64,000 nt of DNA from contig CP126120.1 in the NCBI GenBank assembly GCA_030123585.1, positions 372,001 to 436,000 on the forward strand, written 5' to 3'. A model generated the notes under the pieces. That model saw only the letters and a list, made by a program, of their open reading frames with translations, had not been told where the DNA came from and ran no database searches. Within the stretch, counting starts at the first letter, position 1; the number at the start of each line of letters is the position of its first letter. The position numbers and the translations under genes were made by a program. Shown piece after piece: positions 53,567-62,568 of this stretch. This DNA is from Rhodanobacteraceae bacterium (GTDB lineage: Bacteria > Pseudomonadota > Gammaproteobacteria > Xanthomonadales > Rhodanobacteraceae).

Positions 53567-54559
53567 ATGCAGACAGCGCACACGACGCACGGCGCAGGGA
53601 CCGCGCAGGGCATCCACATCGTCGATACCGGCTTCCAGCGGCCGCAATTCGACGCGGCATACCTGATCGTCGAAAACGGTCGCGCCGCCTTCATCGACTG
53701 CGGCACCCAACATTCGCAGCCACGCTTGCTGGCGGCGCTGGCGCAAGCCGGGCTGTCCGCCGATGACGTCGATTGGCTGATCCTCACCCACGTCCATCTC
53801 GACCATGCCGGCGGTGCCGGCGAGCTGATGGCGCGCTTGCCCAATGCGAAGCTGGTGGTACATCCGCGCGGCGCGCGCCACATGATCGATCCGTCGATCT
53901 TGTGGGCGGGCGCCGCGGCGGTGTATGGCGAAGAAGAAATGCGGCGCAGCTACGGAAGCCTGAAGCCGGTGCCCGCCGAGCGCGTGGTCGAAGCGCCGGA
54001 TGGACACGTCGTGGACCTTGCCGGGCGCGCGCTGCGTTGCCTCGACACGCCCGGTCATGCAAAGCACCACAACGCGATCCTCGACGCGCGCAGCGGCTGC
54101 ATCTTCAGCGGCGACACCTTCGGGTTGTCCTATCGCGAGTTCGACAGCGCCAAGGGGCCTTTCATCATTCCCACCACCTCGCCGGTGCAGTTCGATCCCG
54201 AGGCGCTGCATGCATCGATCCGGCGCCTGGTTGCGTTGCAGCCGCCGGCCATTTACCTCACCCATTTCGGGCCGGTCACGGACGTTCATCGATTGGGCGA
54301 CGACCTGCACGCCACCATCGATGCGATGGTGGAACTGGCGCAGCGGCACGCGCGCGACCCGAACCGGCACGCCGCGCTGACCGAATCGATCGCGCGCCTG
54401 TACGTCGAGCGGGTGCACGCGCACGGTTGCACGCAATCGCCGGATGAAATCCGGGCGCTGCTGGCGATCGACATCGAATTGAATGCACAGGGGCTGGAAG
54501 TGTGGCTTGCCCAGTCGGCCGGGCGGGGCGCTCCACGGACGCCACCGGCCCGACCGTGA
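53567..54559 (+). CDS. MBL-fold metallohydrolase
   Basis: Protein of 330 residues of the metallo-beta-lactamase superfamily. The zinc motif is THVHLDHAGG, with later ligands in LDTPGHAKHHNAIL, FSGDTFGLSY and LTHFGPV. A C-terminal helical region of about 80 residues follows. There is no signal peptide, so it is cytoplasmic. Glyoxalase-II-like thioesterases and RNases have related motifs; the arrangement here suggests a small-molecule hydrolase of unknown substrate. Confidence 0.85.
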   Translation: MQTAHTTHGAGTAQGIHIVDTGFQRPQFDAAYLIVENGRAAFIDCGTQHSQPRLLAALAQAGLSADDVDWLILTHVHLDHAGGAGELMARLPNAKLVVHPRGARHMIDPSILWAGAAAVYGEEEMRRSYGSLKPVPAERVVEAPDGHVVDLAGRALRCLDTPGHAKHHNAILDARSGCIFSGDTFGLSYREFDSAKGPFIIPTTSPVQFDPEALHASIRRLVALQPPAIYLTHFGPVTDVHRLGDDLHATIDAMVELAQRHARDPNRHAALTESIARLYVERVHAHGCTQSPDEIRALLAIDIELNAQGLEVWLAQSAGRGAPRTPPARP

Positions 54560-54656
54560 CGATTGTCCCATGCGGGCCGCCTTGCGCAGGCGTAAAAAGG
54601 GCGTCCTGGGCTCGGGCATCCATACCGCATCACCATCCTGACGAAGGGGATCGACC

Positions 54657-56963
54657 ATGAAGCGTGTGAAGCTGCAGCGGCTGTCGGTGGCGTTGGCGTG
54701 TCTGGCGTTGACATGCGTGGCGGGAGCTGCGGCGCCGCCGGCGCAAACGTCTTCGTCCGGCGGCATGCTTGGTTTCACGGAGAGCGGCGCAACGCAGCAG
54801 CGCCAACTCGAACAGCGTTTCGATGCGCTGTTGAATGCGGACGAGATCCGCGGCTGGCTGAAGCAGATGTCCTCGGAACCCAACCAGGTCGGTTCGCCGC
54901 ACGACAAGGCCAACGCCGAGTGGATGCTGGCGCAGTTCAAGAGCTGGGGCTGGGACGCGCACATCGAGCAGTTCGACGTGCTGTATCCGACGCCCAGGCA
55001 GGAGTTGGTGGAGCTGGTCGCACCGACCACCTTCAAGGCCACGTTGCACGAACCGCCGATCAAGGGTGATCCCACCTCGTCGCTGCCGGGCGCGCTGCCG
55101 CCGTACAACGTGTATGGCGCCGACGGCGACGTCACCGGCGAGCTGGTGTACGTCAATTACGGCATGCCGGACGATTACAAGGAACTCGCGCGCCTCGGCG
55201 TCAGCGTCAAAGGCAAGATCGTGATCGTGCGCTACGGCGCGGGCTGGCGCGGATTGAAACCGGAACTCGCCTATCAGCACGGTGCGATCGGCTGCCTGAT
55301 CTATTCCGATCCGCGCGACGATGGCTACTTCACCGGCGATCCGTTCCCGAAAGGTCCGACGCGCCCGCCCGAGGGCGTGCAGCGCGGCTCGGTCGCCAAG
55401 ATGCAGCTCTATCCGGGCGATCCCACGACGCCAGGCTACGGCTCTGTGCCTGGCGCAAAACACCTGCCGCTGCAAGACGTCAAGTCCATCCTCAAGATTC
55501 CGGTGCTGCCGATTTCCTACGCCGACGCGACGCCGCTGCTGCAGGCGCTGGGCGGTCCCGACGCGCCGGAGAACTGGCGCGGCGCGCTGCCGTTCACCTA
55601 TCACGTGGGCGCGGGTCCGGCCAAGGTGCACATGGTGGTGAAGTCGGACTGGAGCCTGAAACCGATTTACGACGTGATCGCGAAGCTGCCGGGTTCGACT
55701 GATGCGGACCAGTGGGTGCTGCGCGGCAATCACCATGACGGCTGGGTATTCGGCGCGTTCGATCCGCTGGCGGGCATGGTGTCCGAACTGGCCGAGGCCA
55801 AGGCGCTGGGCACGCTGTACCAGCAGGGCTGGAAGCCGAAGCGCACCATCGTGTATGCGAGCTGGGACGGCGAGGAGCCGGGCCTGCTGGGTTCCACCGA
55901 GTGGGCCGAAACCCACGCGAAGGAACTGCAACAGAAGGCCGTGCTGTACCTCAACTCGGATACCAACGGCCGCGGATTCCTCGAAGCGGGCGGCAGCCAC
56001 TCGCTGCAGCACCTGGTCAACCAGGTGGCGGCGGGCGTGACCGATCCCGAAACGAAGGGAAGCGTGCAGCAGCGGGCGCGCGCGCGTCTCGACGTGCGGG
56101 CCAATGAGAAGGGTGCCAGTCCGGAATTGAAGGAGACCGCGAAACTCGCGGGCGCGAACGGCGACATCCCGATCGCGCCGTTGGGTTCGGGTTCGGATTA
56201 CAGCGCCTTCCTGGAACACCTTGGCATCGCGACGCTGGATATCGGCTTCTCGGGCGAAGCCAACCAGGGCGGCGTCTACCACTCGCGCTACGACGACTTC
56301 GACCACTTCGACCGCTTCGGCGATCCCGGCTTCCAGTACGAAGTCGCGCTGGCGAAAGTCGCCGGCCGCATCGTGATGCGCACCGCCGACGCTGACGTGC
56401 TGCCGATGCGCTTCGGCGACTTCAGCGCGACGGTCGATCGCTACATCGAGCAGTTGCACAAGCAGGCGGACAGCGAGCGCAAGGCGGCCGAGGCGCAGCA
56501 CAAGCTGCTGGATGCGGACGCGTACAAGCTGGCGGCCGATCCGCTGCATCCAGTCGCGCCGCCCGAGCGCCTGTCGGAGGTTCCCAAGATCGACTTCGTG
56601 CCGCTGGACACGGCGGCAAAGAAGCTGAAGGAAAGCGCGCAAGCCTATGAAAAGGCCTACAACGCGCGGGCCGAAAAGGGCCTCGATATCCCGGCCGTGC
56701 AGCTCGCGCAGGTCAACCAGTTGATGGGCACGATCGAGCAGCGGCTGCTGGACGAGCAGGGTCTGCCGGGCCGTCCCTGGTACAAGAACATGATCCAGGC
56801 GCCGGGCGAGTTGACGGGCTATGCGCCCAAGACCATCCCGGCCGTGCACGAAGCGCTGGACGCGCGCGATTGGCAGCGTGCCGACAAGTACGCGGCCGTA
56901 ACGGCGAAGGTGCTCGACAACTACCGCGCGCAGCTCGACAAGCTGACGGCGTTGCTCAAGTAG
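54657..56963 (+). CDS. Exported M28-family carboxypeptidase-like peptidase (glutamate carboxypeptidase II-type)
   Basis: Zinc peptidase of 768 residues with a signal peptide (SVALACLALTCVAGAAA). The order is that of glutamate carboxypeptidase II: an N-terminal region, a protease-associated domain (about 130-330), the M28 catalytic domain with metal ligands in GNHHDGWVFGAFDPLAG, WDGEEPGLLGSTEW, LNSDTNGRG and VYHSRYDDFD, and a C-terminal transferrin-receptor-like dimerisation domain. Such enzymes remove C-terminal glutamate or other residues from peptides outside the cytoplasm, which suits the window's peptide and glutamate catabolism. Confidence 0.92.
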   Translation: MKRVKLQRLSVALACLALTCVAGAAAPPAQTSSSGGMLGFTESGATQQRQLEQRFDALLNADEIRGWLKQMSSEPNQVGSPHDKANAEWMLAQFKSWGWDAHIEQFDVLYPTPRQELVELVAPTTFKATLHEPPIKGDPTSSLPGALPPYNVYGADGDVTGELVYVNYGMPDDYKELARLGVSVKGKIVIVRYGAGWRGLKPELAYQHGAIGCLIYSDPRDDGYFTGDPFPKGPTRPPEGVQRGSVAKMQLYPGDPTTPGYGSVPGAKHLPLQDVKSILKIPVLPISYADATPLLQALGGPDAPENWRGALPFTYHVGAGPAKVHMVVKSDWSLKPIYDVIAKLPGSTDADQWVLRGNHHDGWVFGAFDPLAGMVSELAEAKALGTLYQQGWKPKRTIVYASWDGEEPGLLGSTEWAETHAKELQQKAVLYLNSDTNGRGFLEAGGSHSLQHLVNQVAAGVTDPETKGSVQQRARARLDVRANEKGASPELKETAKLAGANGDIPIAPLGSGSDYSAFLEHLGIATLDIGFSGEANQGGVYHSRYDDFDHFDRFGDPGFQYEVALAKVAGRIVMRTADADVLPMRFGDFSATVDRYIEQLHKQADSERKAAEAQHKLLDADAYKLAADPLHPVAPPERLSEVPKIDFVPLDTAAKKLKESAQAYEKAYNARAEKGLDIPAVQLAQVNQLMGTIEQRLLDEQGLPGRPWYKNMIQAPGELTGYAPKTIPAVHEALDARDWQRADKYAAVTAKVLDNYRAQLDKLTALLK

Positions 56964-57086
56964 TTATCGACGGCGACCCCGTGCGCGTGCGTGCAGCGCG
57001 CGGGGCCGCCCGGTCAGCGTGTGTTCACGGCGAGCGGATCGCACGAGAGGATGATGGAAGCCTCTTCCTGCCAACGGTGAGCCGCC

Positions 57087-57518
57087 ATGCGTCACTTCAA
57101 GTGGGCCTCGTTGCTGGCTGCGGTTCTGCTGGCCGCCTGCGCGCAGCAGCCCGCGCGTGAATCGTCCGCGCGGCATGAACACGCGGCGATCGACTACGCC
57201 AGGTACGTGCAACGCACGGTGCCGTGGTTCAACTTCACCTCGCTGTACAGCTGGGATTCGAACCAGCTCGGTTACGTGGTCGTATGGGTCAGCCCGATCC
57301 AGGCCTACCGCCTCGCGTTGGTCGGGCCGTGCCTGGGCCTGCAGAGCGCGGCGGGCGTGATCGGATTGACATCGCAGGATGGCTTGGTGAGCTCCAATCG
57401 TGACGCGGTGCTGGCCGGCGGCGACCGCTGCCAGATCATGCGCATCGAGCAGCTCGACGCCAAGGCGATCCGCGCAGTGCGTTCGGAATCGAAGCCGTCC
57501 GGCGACAAGCGCGACTGA
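57087..57518 (+). CDS. Small lipoprotein, DUF6491-like
   Basis: Protein of 143 residues beginning with a lipoprotein signal (lipobox LLAAC, Cys18). The mature part contains VPWFNFTSLYSWDSNQLGYV, two internal cysteines (GPCLGLQ and GDRCQIM) and a short C-terminal basic/acidic tail. The pattern resembles the DUF6491 proteins common in Xanthomonadales, of unknown function. The gene stands alone; the following 80 bp before the convergent acetyltransferase gene shows no clear terminator. Confidence 0.7.
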   Translation: MRHFKWASLLAAVLLAACAQQPARESSARHEHAAIDYARYVQRTVPWFNFTSLYSWDSNQLGYVVVWVSPIQAYRLALVGPCLGLQSAAGVIGLTSQDGLVSSNRDAVLAGGDRCQIMRIEQLDAKAIRAVRSESKPSGDKRD

Positions 57519-57598
57519 AACCGCGGACTACGTTTGCGCCTGCAAGTACGGACGCCGACCGCGCTGTCTTTGTGCGCACTGAAGTAGGGGCATGTGCT

Positions 57599-58432
57599 TC
57601 AGGCCGGCAGGCGGTCGAGCTTCGAGTCCAACTGCGGGTGATCGGGCAGGCGGATCAGGAATGCGTCCCGCAGCACCTCCCGGATTTCGCCGGCGTCGTG
57701 CAGCGTCCGTCGCTCTTCCGCGCCGTCCTCGGCGCGCACCGTGAATTCGCGATTGCGCAAGGTCAATCGCCGTCCGGCCGGTGCACGTGCGGCCGTCAAC
57801 GAAGTGACGAAGTACGACTCGGGATGGGTGGAGGTCCACCAGTTGCCGGCGCGGTAATCGACCGGATATTGCGGCCGCAGGTCGGAACGGTAGAGCGTCT
57901 CCCACGCGTCGTCCGTGCATCTCTGCAAGCGCCAGTCGTCTTCGCTGCGGCGTTGCAGCCGGTAGGGTCCGTGTGGCGTGACCTGTTCCATGTCCGGCAC
58001 GAGCCACAAGGGGCCGGTGGGCGTGGCGCCGCCGAAACCGACGTCGGCAAGCCAGGCATCCTCGTCCAGATCGATCCGCAGCAGCATGTGGTTGCGCGCG
58101 GTAATGGCATCGTCGGGTTGGCCCCACAACACCCGCGCGGCGAGGTCGGTGACGGAAAAACCTATCGCCCGCAGCGCCGAGCCCAGCAGCAGGTTTTGTT
58201 CGAAGCAGTAGCCGCCGCGATGGTCATGCACCAGCTTGCGCTGCACGGATGCGAGGTCCAGCGCCGGCGACACGCCGAGGAACGGATCGAGATTCTCGAA
58301 CGGGATCGTGGCGACGTGCGCGGCGATGACGTTGCGCAGGGTTTGCAGGTTGGGCGCAACGAGCTTCCGCAACTCGATGCGTGCGAGATAAGCCTGAAGG
58401 TCGATCGATTCTTTCGGCGTTTCTTCTTGCAT
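57599..58432 (-). CDS. Arylamine N-acetyltransferase
   Basis: Protein of 277 residues that transfers acetyl groups from acetyl-CoA to arylamines and hydrazines. A complete Cys-His-Asp triad is visible: C76 in RGGYCFEQN, H115 in NHMLL and D130 in LADVGFGG. IPFENLDPFLG is the conserved N-terminal motif. The start MQEETPKES is chosen because codons further upstream run into a dispersed repeat. The physiological substrate in bacteria is mostly unknown. Confidence 0.92.
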   Translation of the reverse strand: MQEETPKESIDLQAYLARIELRKLVAPNLQTLRNVIAAHVATIPFENLDPFLGVSPALDLASVQRKLVHDHRGGYCFEQNLLLGSALRAIGFSVTDLAARVLWGQPDDAITARNHMLLRIDLDEDAWLADVGFGGATPTGPLWLVPDMEQVTPHGPYRLQRRSEDDWRLQRCTDDAWETLYRSDLRPQYPVDYRAGNWWTSTHPESYFVTSLTAARAPAGRRLTLRNREFTVRAEDGAEERRTLHDAGEIREVLRDAFLIRLPDHPQLDSKLDRLPA

Positions 58433-58458
58433 GTGTTGTTTTTGCTGCTGCGAAAAAG

Positions 58459-58507
58459 CTGGATTCCACGTTCCGCCGCAACAAGTTGCGGCGGCCCCGG
58501 AATGACG
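58459..58507 (-). repeat. Dispersed 50-bp palindromic repeat, copy 2
   Basis: Read on the minus strand it starts CGTCATTCCGGG and ends GGAATCCAG, as in the copy at 35772-35821. The core is a perfect 10-bp hairpin, CCGCCGCAAC (58473-58482) and its complement (58485-58494), loop AA. It lies between the arylamine acetyltransferase start and the upstream S9 peptidase stop. Confidence 0.75.
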
Positions 58508-58541
58508 ACCAAACAAGCGGGCTTCGCGCCTCGCCGTGCGA

Positions 58542-60683
58542 TCAGTGCGTGGCGAGGCCAAGTTTACGTTGCAGAAAATACACCGTAGCGGTATCGGCCT
58601 GCAGCCACGAGGCGTGGCGCAGGAAGCCGTGGATCTCGTTGGGGATCACCATTTCCTCGAACGGCACGCCGTGCTTGCGCAGCCGCGGCACGACGTCCTC
58701 CGTCTGCAGGAAATGCACGTTGCGGTCGTCGTCGCCCTGGATCAGCAGCACCGGCGATTTCCATTTCGCGATGTCGGCGTCGGGCGAGGATTCCCACGCG
58801 ACCTTCATCGCCTGCTTGTAGTCGCCCTGTTCGTAACGCGTGCCGGGTTTGCCGAACCATTCGCCGATGTCGCGTGACCAGTCGTGGATGCCGTGCATGT
58901 CCACGCCGGCCTTGAAGAGGTCGGAGTCGCGCGCCAGCGCGAGCGCAGTCAAATAGCCACCGTACGATCCGCCCCAGATGCCGATGCGCGCGGCATCGAC
59001 GCCCGGCACGTGCTGCAGGTACTTCGCGCCCGCGACCACGTCCTGGTATTCCGAGGCGCCGGTCGGTCCCCAGTGTGGCGGGTGGTGGAACGCGTGACCA
59101 TAGCCGATGCCCAGCCGGTAGTTCACCGACAGCACGGTGAAGCCGTGCGTTGCGAGGTACTGGTTCACCGCGTAGCTGTTCGAGTAGTAATCCATGTAGT
59201 GCCAGCCGAGCAGCATCTGCCGCGGCGGGCCGCCGTGCACGAAGATCACGCCAGGTTGGCTCGCGCCCGCATTCGCGCTGCGGAACAGTTGCCCGTGGAC
59301 CAGCGTGCCGTCCGCGGCCTTGAAGCTCACGGCTTGCGGGATCAGCAGTTGCGCGGTGGGGAAATCTTCCGGAATCAGATTGGCCTGCAGCGCGCGCTGG
59401 CCATTGCCGTCGGTGTGCATCACGGACACCAGCGGTGGCCGTTGCGCGCCGGCATCGATGTAGGCGACGGCGTTGCCGGCCGCGGCGGGAGAGGTCTGGA
59501 TACTTGTGCCCGAGGTCAATGCTTTCGCGTCTGCGCGATCCACGGAAACCAGGAACAGGTGCCGGCGATCATCGTCGTCTTGCGTGGCGCCGGTGTTGGC
59601 GCTGTAAACGATCGAACGACTATCAGGCGCCATCACGACGTCTTCCACCATGAAGTTGCCGGGCGTCAGCAGCAGCGGTTCGCCGCCGCTCGCCGCGATG
59701 GAATAGAGATGCGGCCAGCCGTCGAGGTCGGCCAGGAACACCAGCTGCGCGCTGCCATCCGCCCAATGCAGGTTGGCGCCGCCGGCGGTTTCGGGATACG
59801 AACCGAGCAGGGTGTCGGGACTCTGCCACACCGCGTGGCCTTGTCCGCTGCGCGCGTCGGCGACCACGATCGACCACGGCTGCGGCGTCTGCGTGAGGAT
59901 CGGTTGCGGCGGTCCGCCGTGGCCCGGCTGCCGCGTGAACGCGATGCGCGCGCCGTCGGGTGACCAGCGCGGCATGCCGTCGTTGTGCGTCGAAGGCGCG
60001 AGGTAGAGCAACGGCGTGTGGTCGTTCGCGTACACGCCGATGAAGGCATGGTCGCCGCGGTCGGAGACGAATGCGAGGCGCTTGCCGTCCGGCGACCATT
60101 GCAGGTCGGCATCCTTGCCGCGGTCGAAGAACAGCCGCTTCGGCTTCTGCTTCGAAGCGGCGGCGAGCGGCGCCGTCCACACCTGGTCGTCCTTGATGTA
60201 GGCCAGCTCGCCAGTGGCGGAGATCGCGGGCGCATCGCCCTCGGTCAGTGCGCGCGACGTTCCGGCGCGCAGGTCCGCCGTCCACAGCATCACCTTCGGT
60301 TGTTCGGGACTGGAGGCCGGATCGGGTTCCAGTTTTTCCGGCCAGTTGGCGTCGTGGTCGCCGCCGCGCACGAACACCAGTTCGTTGCCGGAGGGCGAGA
60401 ACGTCAGTTGCGTGATTTCCTGGCCGTCATCGGCCGTGAAATGCGTGACCTGGCGCGGCTTGAAATCCGGCGCTCTGGCCACCCACACGTTGCGCACGCC
60501 GTTCTGGTCGATCACCCAGGCGATGCGGTCGCCATGTCGCGCAGCCGCGAGGCCCAGCGGGAACGGGTAGGCGAGCACCTGCTGCAGGGTGAAACCCGCC
60601 GGCGACGCGGCGCGGGATGGCGGTGCGAGTGCCGCCGCGGTGAACAGCAGGGCAACGAGGACGAACGCGCGACAGCGTGGCAT
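58542..60683 (-). CDS. Exported S9-family peptidase (second copy type)
   Basis: Serine peptidase of 713 residues with a signal peptide (VLVALLFTAAALAPPSRA). The N-terminal propeller domain has TolB-like blades (SPDGKRLAFVSDRGDHA, SPDGARIAFTRQPGHGG). The C-terminal hydrolase domain has S573 in GGSYGGYLT, with LLIQGDDDRNVHF and NEIHGF providing acid and histidine. It shares the architecture of the peptidase at 46392-48353 but differs widely in sequence, so it is not a recent duplicate. It lies upstream of the arylamine acetyltransferase on the same strand. Confidence 0.9.
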   Translation of the reverse strand: MPRCRAFVLVALLFTAAALAPPSRAASPAGFTLQQVLAYPFPLGLAAARHGDRIAWVIDQNGVRNVWVARAPDFKPRQVTHFTADDGQEITQLTFSPSGNELVFVRGGDHDANWPEKLEPDPASSPEQPKVMLWTADLRAGTSRALTEGDAPAISATGELAYIKDDQVWTAPLAAASKQKPKRLFFDRGKDADLQWSPDGKRLAFVSDRGDHAFIGVYANDHTPLLYLAPSTHNDGMPRWSPDGARIAFTRQPGHGGPPQPILTQTPQPWSIVVADARSGQGHAVWQSPDTLLGSYPETAGGANLHWADGSAQLVFLADLDGWPHLYSIAASGGEPLLLTPGNFMVEDVVMAPDSRSIVYSANTGATQDDDDRRHLFLVSVDRADAKALTSGTSIQTSPAAAGNAVAYIDAGAQRPPLVSVMHTDGNGQRALQANLIPEDFPTAQLLIPQAVSFKAADGTLVHGQLFRSANAGASQPGVIFVHGGPPRQMLLGWHYMDYYSNSYAVNQYLATHGFTVLSVNYRLGIGYGHAFHHPPHWGPTGASEYQDVVAGAKYLQHVPGVDAARIGIWGGSYGGYLTALALARDSDLFKAGVDMHGIHDWSRDIGEWFGKPGTRYEQGDYKQAMKVAWESSPDADIAKWKSPVLLIQGDDDRNVHFLQTEDVVPRLRKHGVPFEEMVIPNEIHGFLRHASWLQADTATVYFLQRKLGLATH

Positions 60684-60791
60684 GGCTTACCCCTCCGGCT
60701 GGACCCGACCGCCATTGCAGCGCAGCGCGGCAGGCGACGCAATGTGCCAGCGGTCATGCTGAGGTCACATGCAGACCCCTAGCATGCGCGC

Positions 60792-62048
60792 ATGGACGGT
60801 CACGCGTATCCACACGTGGTGATCCTCGGCGGCGGTTTCGGCGGCCTGTGGGCCACGCGCGCGCTGGCCCGCGCGCCGGTGCGGATCACCCTGGTCGATC
60901 GCGCCAACCACCACCTGTTCCAGCCGCTGCTGTACCAGGTCGCAGCGGCCAGCCTGTCCGGCCCCGACATCGCCGCGCCGCTGCGCCACATCGTGCGCCG
61001 GCAGGCCAACGTCACGGTGTTGATGGAAGAGGTGACGGGCATCGACGTGGCCGCGCGCTGCGTGCGCAGCGCGGCCGACGAATACGAATACGATTGGCTC
61101 GTCGTCGCCACCGGCTCGACCCACGCCTATTTCGGGCACGACGATTGGGCCAGGCACGCGCCCGGCCTCAAGACCATGAACGATGCGCTGGCGATCCGCC
61201 GCCGGATACTTTCCGCGTTCGAGGCGGCCGAACGCGAACCCGATCCCGCGTGCCGCGCGCAATGGCTGAGCTTCGTGGTGATCGGTGCGGGCCCGACCGG
61301 CGTGGAACTTGCCGGCACGCTGGCGGAGATGGCGCACCACACGCTGCCGCGCGAGTTCCGGATCGCGCGCCCGCGCGACGCGCAGATCCATCTGGTAGAG
61401 GCCGGGCCGCGCGTATTGGCTGCGATGCCGGAACGTTTGTCGGCAATCGCGCGCCGCAAGCTGGAGCGGATGGGCGTGCGCGTGCATTGCGCTGCCGCAG
61501 TCACGCAGGTCGATGCCACCGGCGTGCAGATGGGCGACCGGCGCATCGAAGCGCGCACCTTGTTGTGGGCGGCGGGCGTGGCCGCATCGCCGTTGGGTGC
61601 GCAGCTTGGCGGCGAATGCGACCGCGCGGGCCGTGTGCGGGTGGCGCCCGACCTGTCGGTGCCGGATCACCCCGAAGTGTTCGTGATCGGCGACCTCGCG
61701 CACGTCGAACAGGACGGCCGGCAAGTGCCCGGCATGGCGCCCGCGGCCAAGCAGATGGGCCGCCACGCGGCGCGCGCGATTCGCGAACGCATTGCCGGAC
61801 GCACGCCGCGGCCGTTCCGCTATCGCGACGAAGGCAGCCTCGCCAGCATCAGCCGCGCCTTCGCGGTGGTGGACCTGCGCGGCCTCCGCATCGCCGGATT
61901 CGCAGGCTGGCTGTTCTGGCTGGTTGCGCACATCTTCTTCCTGATCGGCTTCCGCAACCGCCTGGCGGTGATGTGGAACTGGGCGTGGTCGTACCTGACC
62001 TGGCAGCGCGACGCGCGGATCATCGTGGGACGCGAACGGAGCGAATGA
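60792..62048 (+). CDS. ndh: Type II NADH dehydrogenase (NDH-2)
   Basis: Membrane-bound flavoprotein of 418 residues that passes electrons from NADH to quinone without pumping protons. FAD motif ILGGGFGGLWATRAL, NADH motif VVIGAGPTGVELAGTL and the C-terminal flavin motif VFVIGDLAHVEQDG are present. HLFQPLLYQVA and a hydrophobic C-terminus (IAGFAGWLFWLVAHIFFLIG) fit the membrane-facing quinone site. It is divergent from the S9 peptidase gene, with about 110 bp between. Confidence 0.92.
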   Translation: MDGHAYPHVVILGGGFGGLWATRALARAPVRITLVDRANHHLFQPLLYQVAAASLSGPDIAAPLRHIVRRQANVTVLMEEVTGIDVAARCVRSAADEYEYDWLVVATGSTHAYFGHDDWARHAPGLKTMNDALAIRRRILSAFEAAEREPDPACRAQWLSFVVIGAGPTGVELAGTLAEMAHHTLPREFRIARPRDAQIHLVEAGPRVLAAMPERLSAIARRKLERMGVRVHCAAAVTQVDATGVQMGDRRIEARTLLWAAGVAASPLGAQLGGECDRAGRVRVAPDLSVPDHPEVFVIGDLAHVEQDGRQVPGMAPAAKQMGRHAARAIRERIAGRTPRPFRYRDEGSLASISRAFAVVDLRGLRIAGFAGWLFWLVAHIFFLIGFRNRLAVMWNWAWSYLTWQRDARIIVGRERSE

Positions 62049-62093
62049 TTCCCGCCGTTGACGGGCGCCGCCCGTCATGCAACGTGCGTGCGG

Positions 62094-62492
62094 TCAGTCG
62101 TCGTCGTGGTGGTGCTTGTGGCCATGTCCGTGATCGTGGTCGTCGCCCCGCCAACGGTGGGGATGGCCGCCGTAGCGTTGCACCACATAGTCGTTGCGCA
62201 GATATGGACGGTCGACGTCCAGGCTGATGTTCACCCCGCCGGCCTGTACGTAGCCCTGCAGGGCCAGCGGCAGGCTGACGCCGGCCTGCCAACCATTGCC
62301 GCCCAGCCAGAACCACATGCGGCTCTCCGGCGCGTAGTACACCTCGGCGGATGGGTAGTACACATACTGGTGCTTGGCGCGCCAGCCGTGTGCGGGCGCC
62401 CACGGCGGCGGGTCGGCGTATGCAGTGGGCGCGATCAACCCCGCGGCGGCGAGGCCGAGCGGAAGCAGGAGGGCAATGCGGAGGGATTTCAT
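62094..62492 (-). CDS. Secreted His/Asp-rich-tailed protein, uncharacterised
   Basis: Protein of 132 residues with a signal peptide (LALLLPLGLAAAGLIAPTAYA-like, cut before DPPPW). The middle has an aromatic-rich part (AKHQYVYYPSAEVYYAPESR) similar to other small envelope proteins of Xanthomonadales, followed by beta-type sequence. The last 16 residues are almost entirely His and Asp with Gly and Lys (HDHGHGHKHHHDDD), a likely metal-binding tail. The ATG at 62492 gives the signal peptide; a longer frame upstream does not. No function is known. Confidence 0.75.
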   Translation of the reverse strand: MKSLRIALLLPLGLAAAGLIAPTAYADPPPWAPAHGWRAKHQYVYYPSAEVYYAPESRMWFWLGGNGWQAGVSLPLALQGYVQAGGVNISLDVDRPYLRNDYVVQRYGGHPHRWRGDDHDHGHGHKHHHDDD

Positions 62493-62568
62493 GGCGGTCT
62501 CCCTGGAGAACGTGGGACACGTGTTATCGCAGTTCGCCCGCATCGGAACTGAATGGCGTGTCACACAA

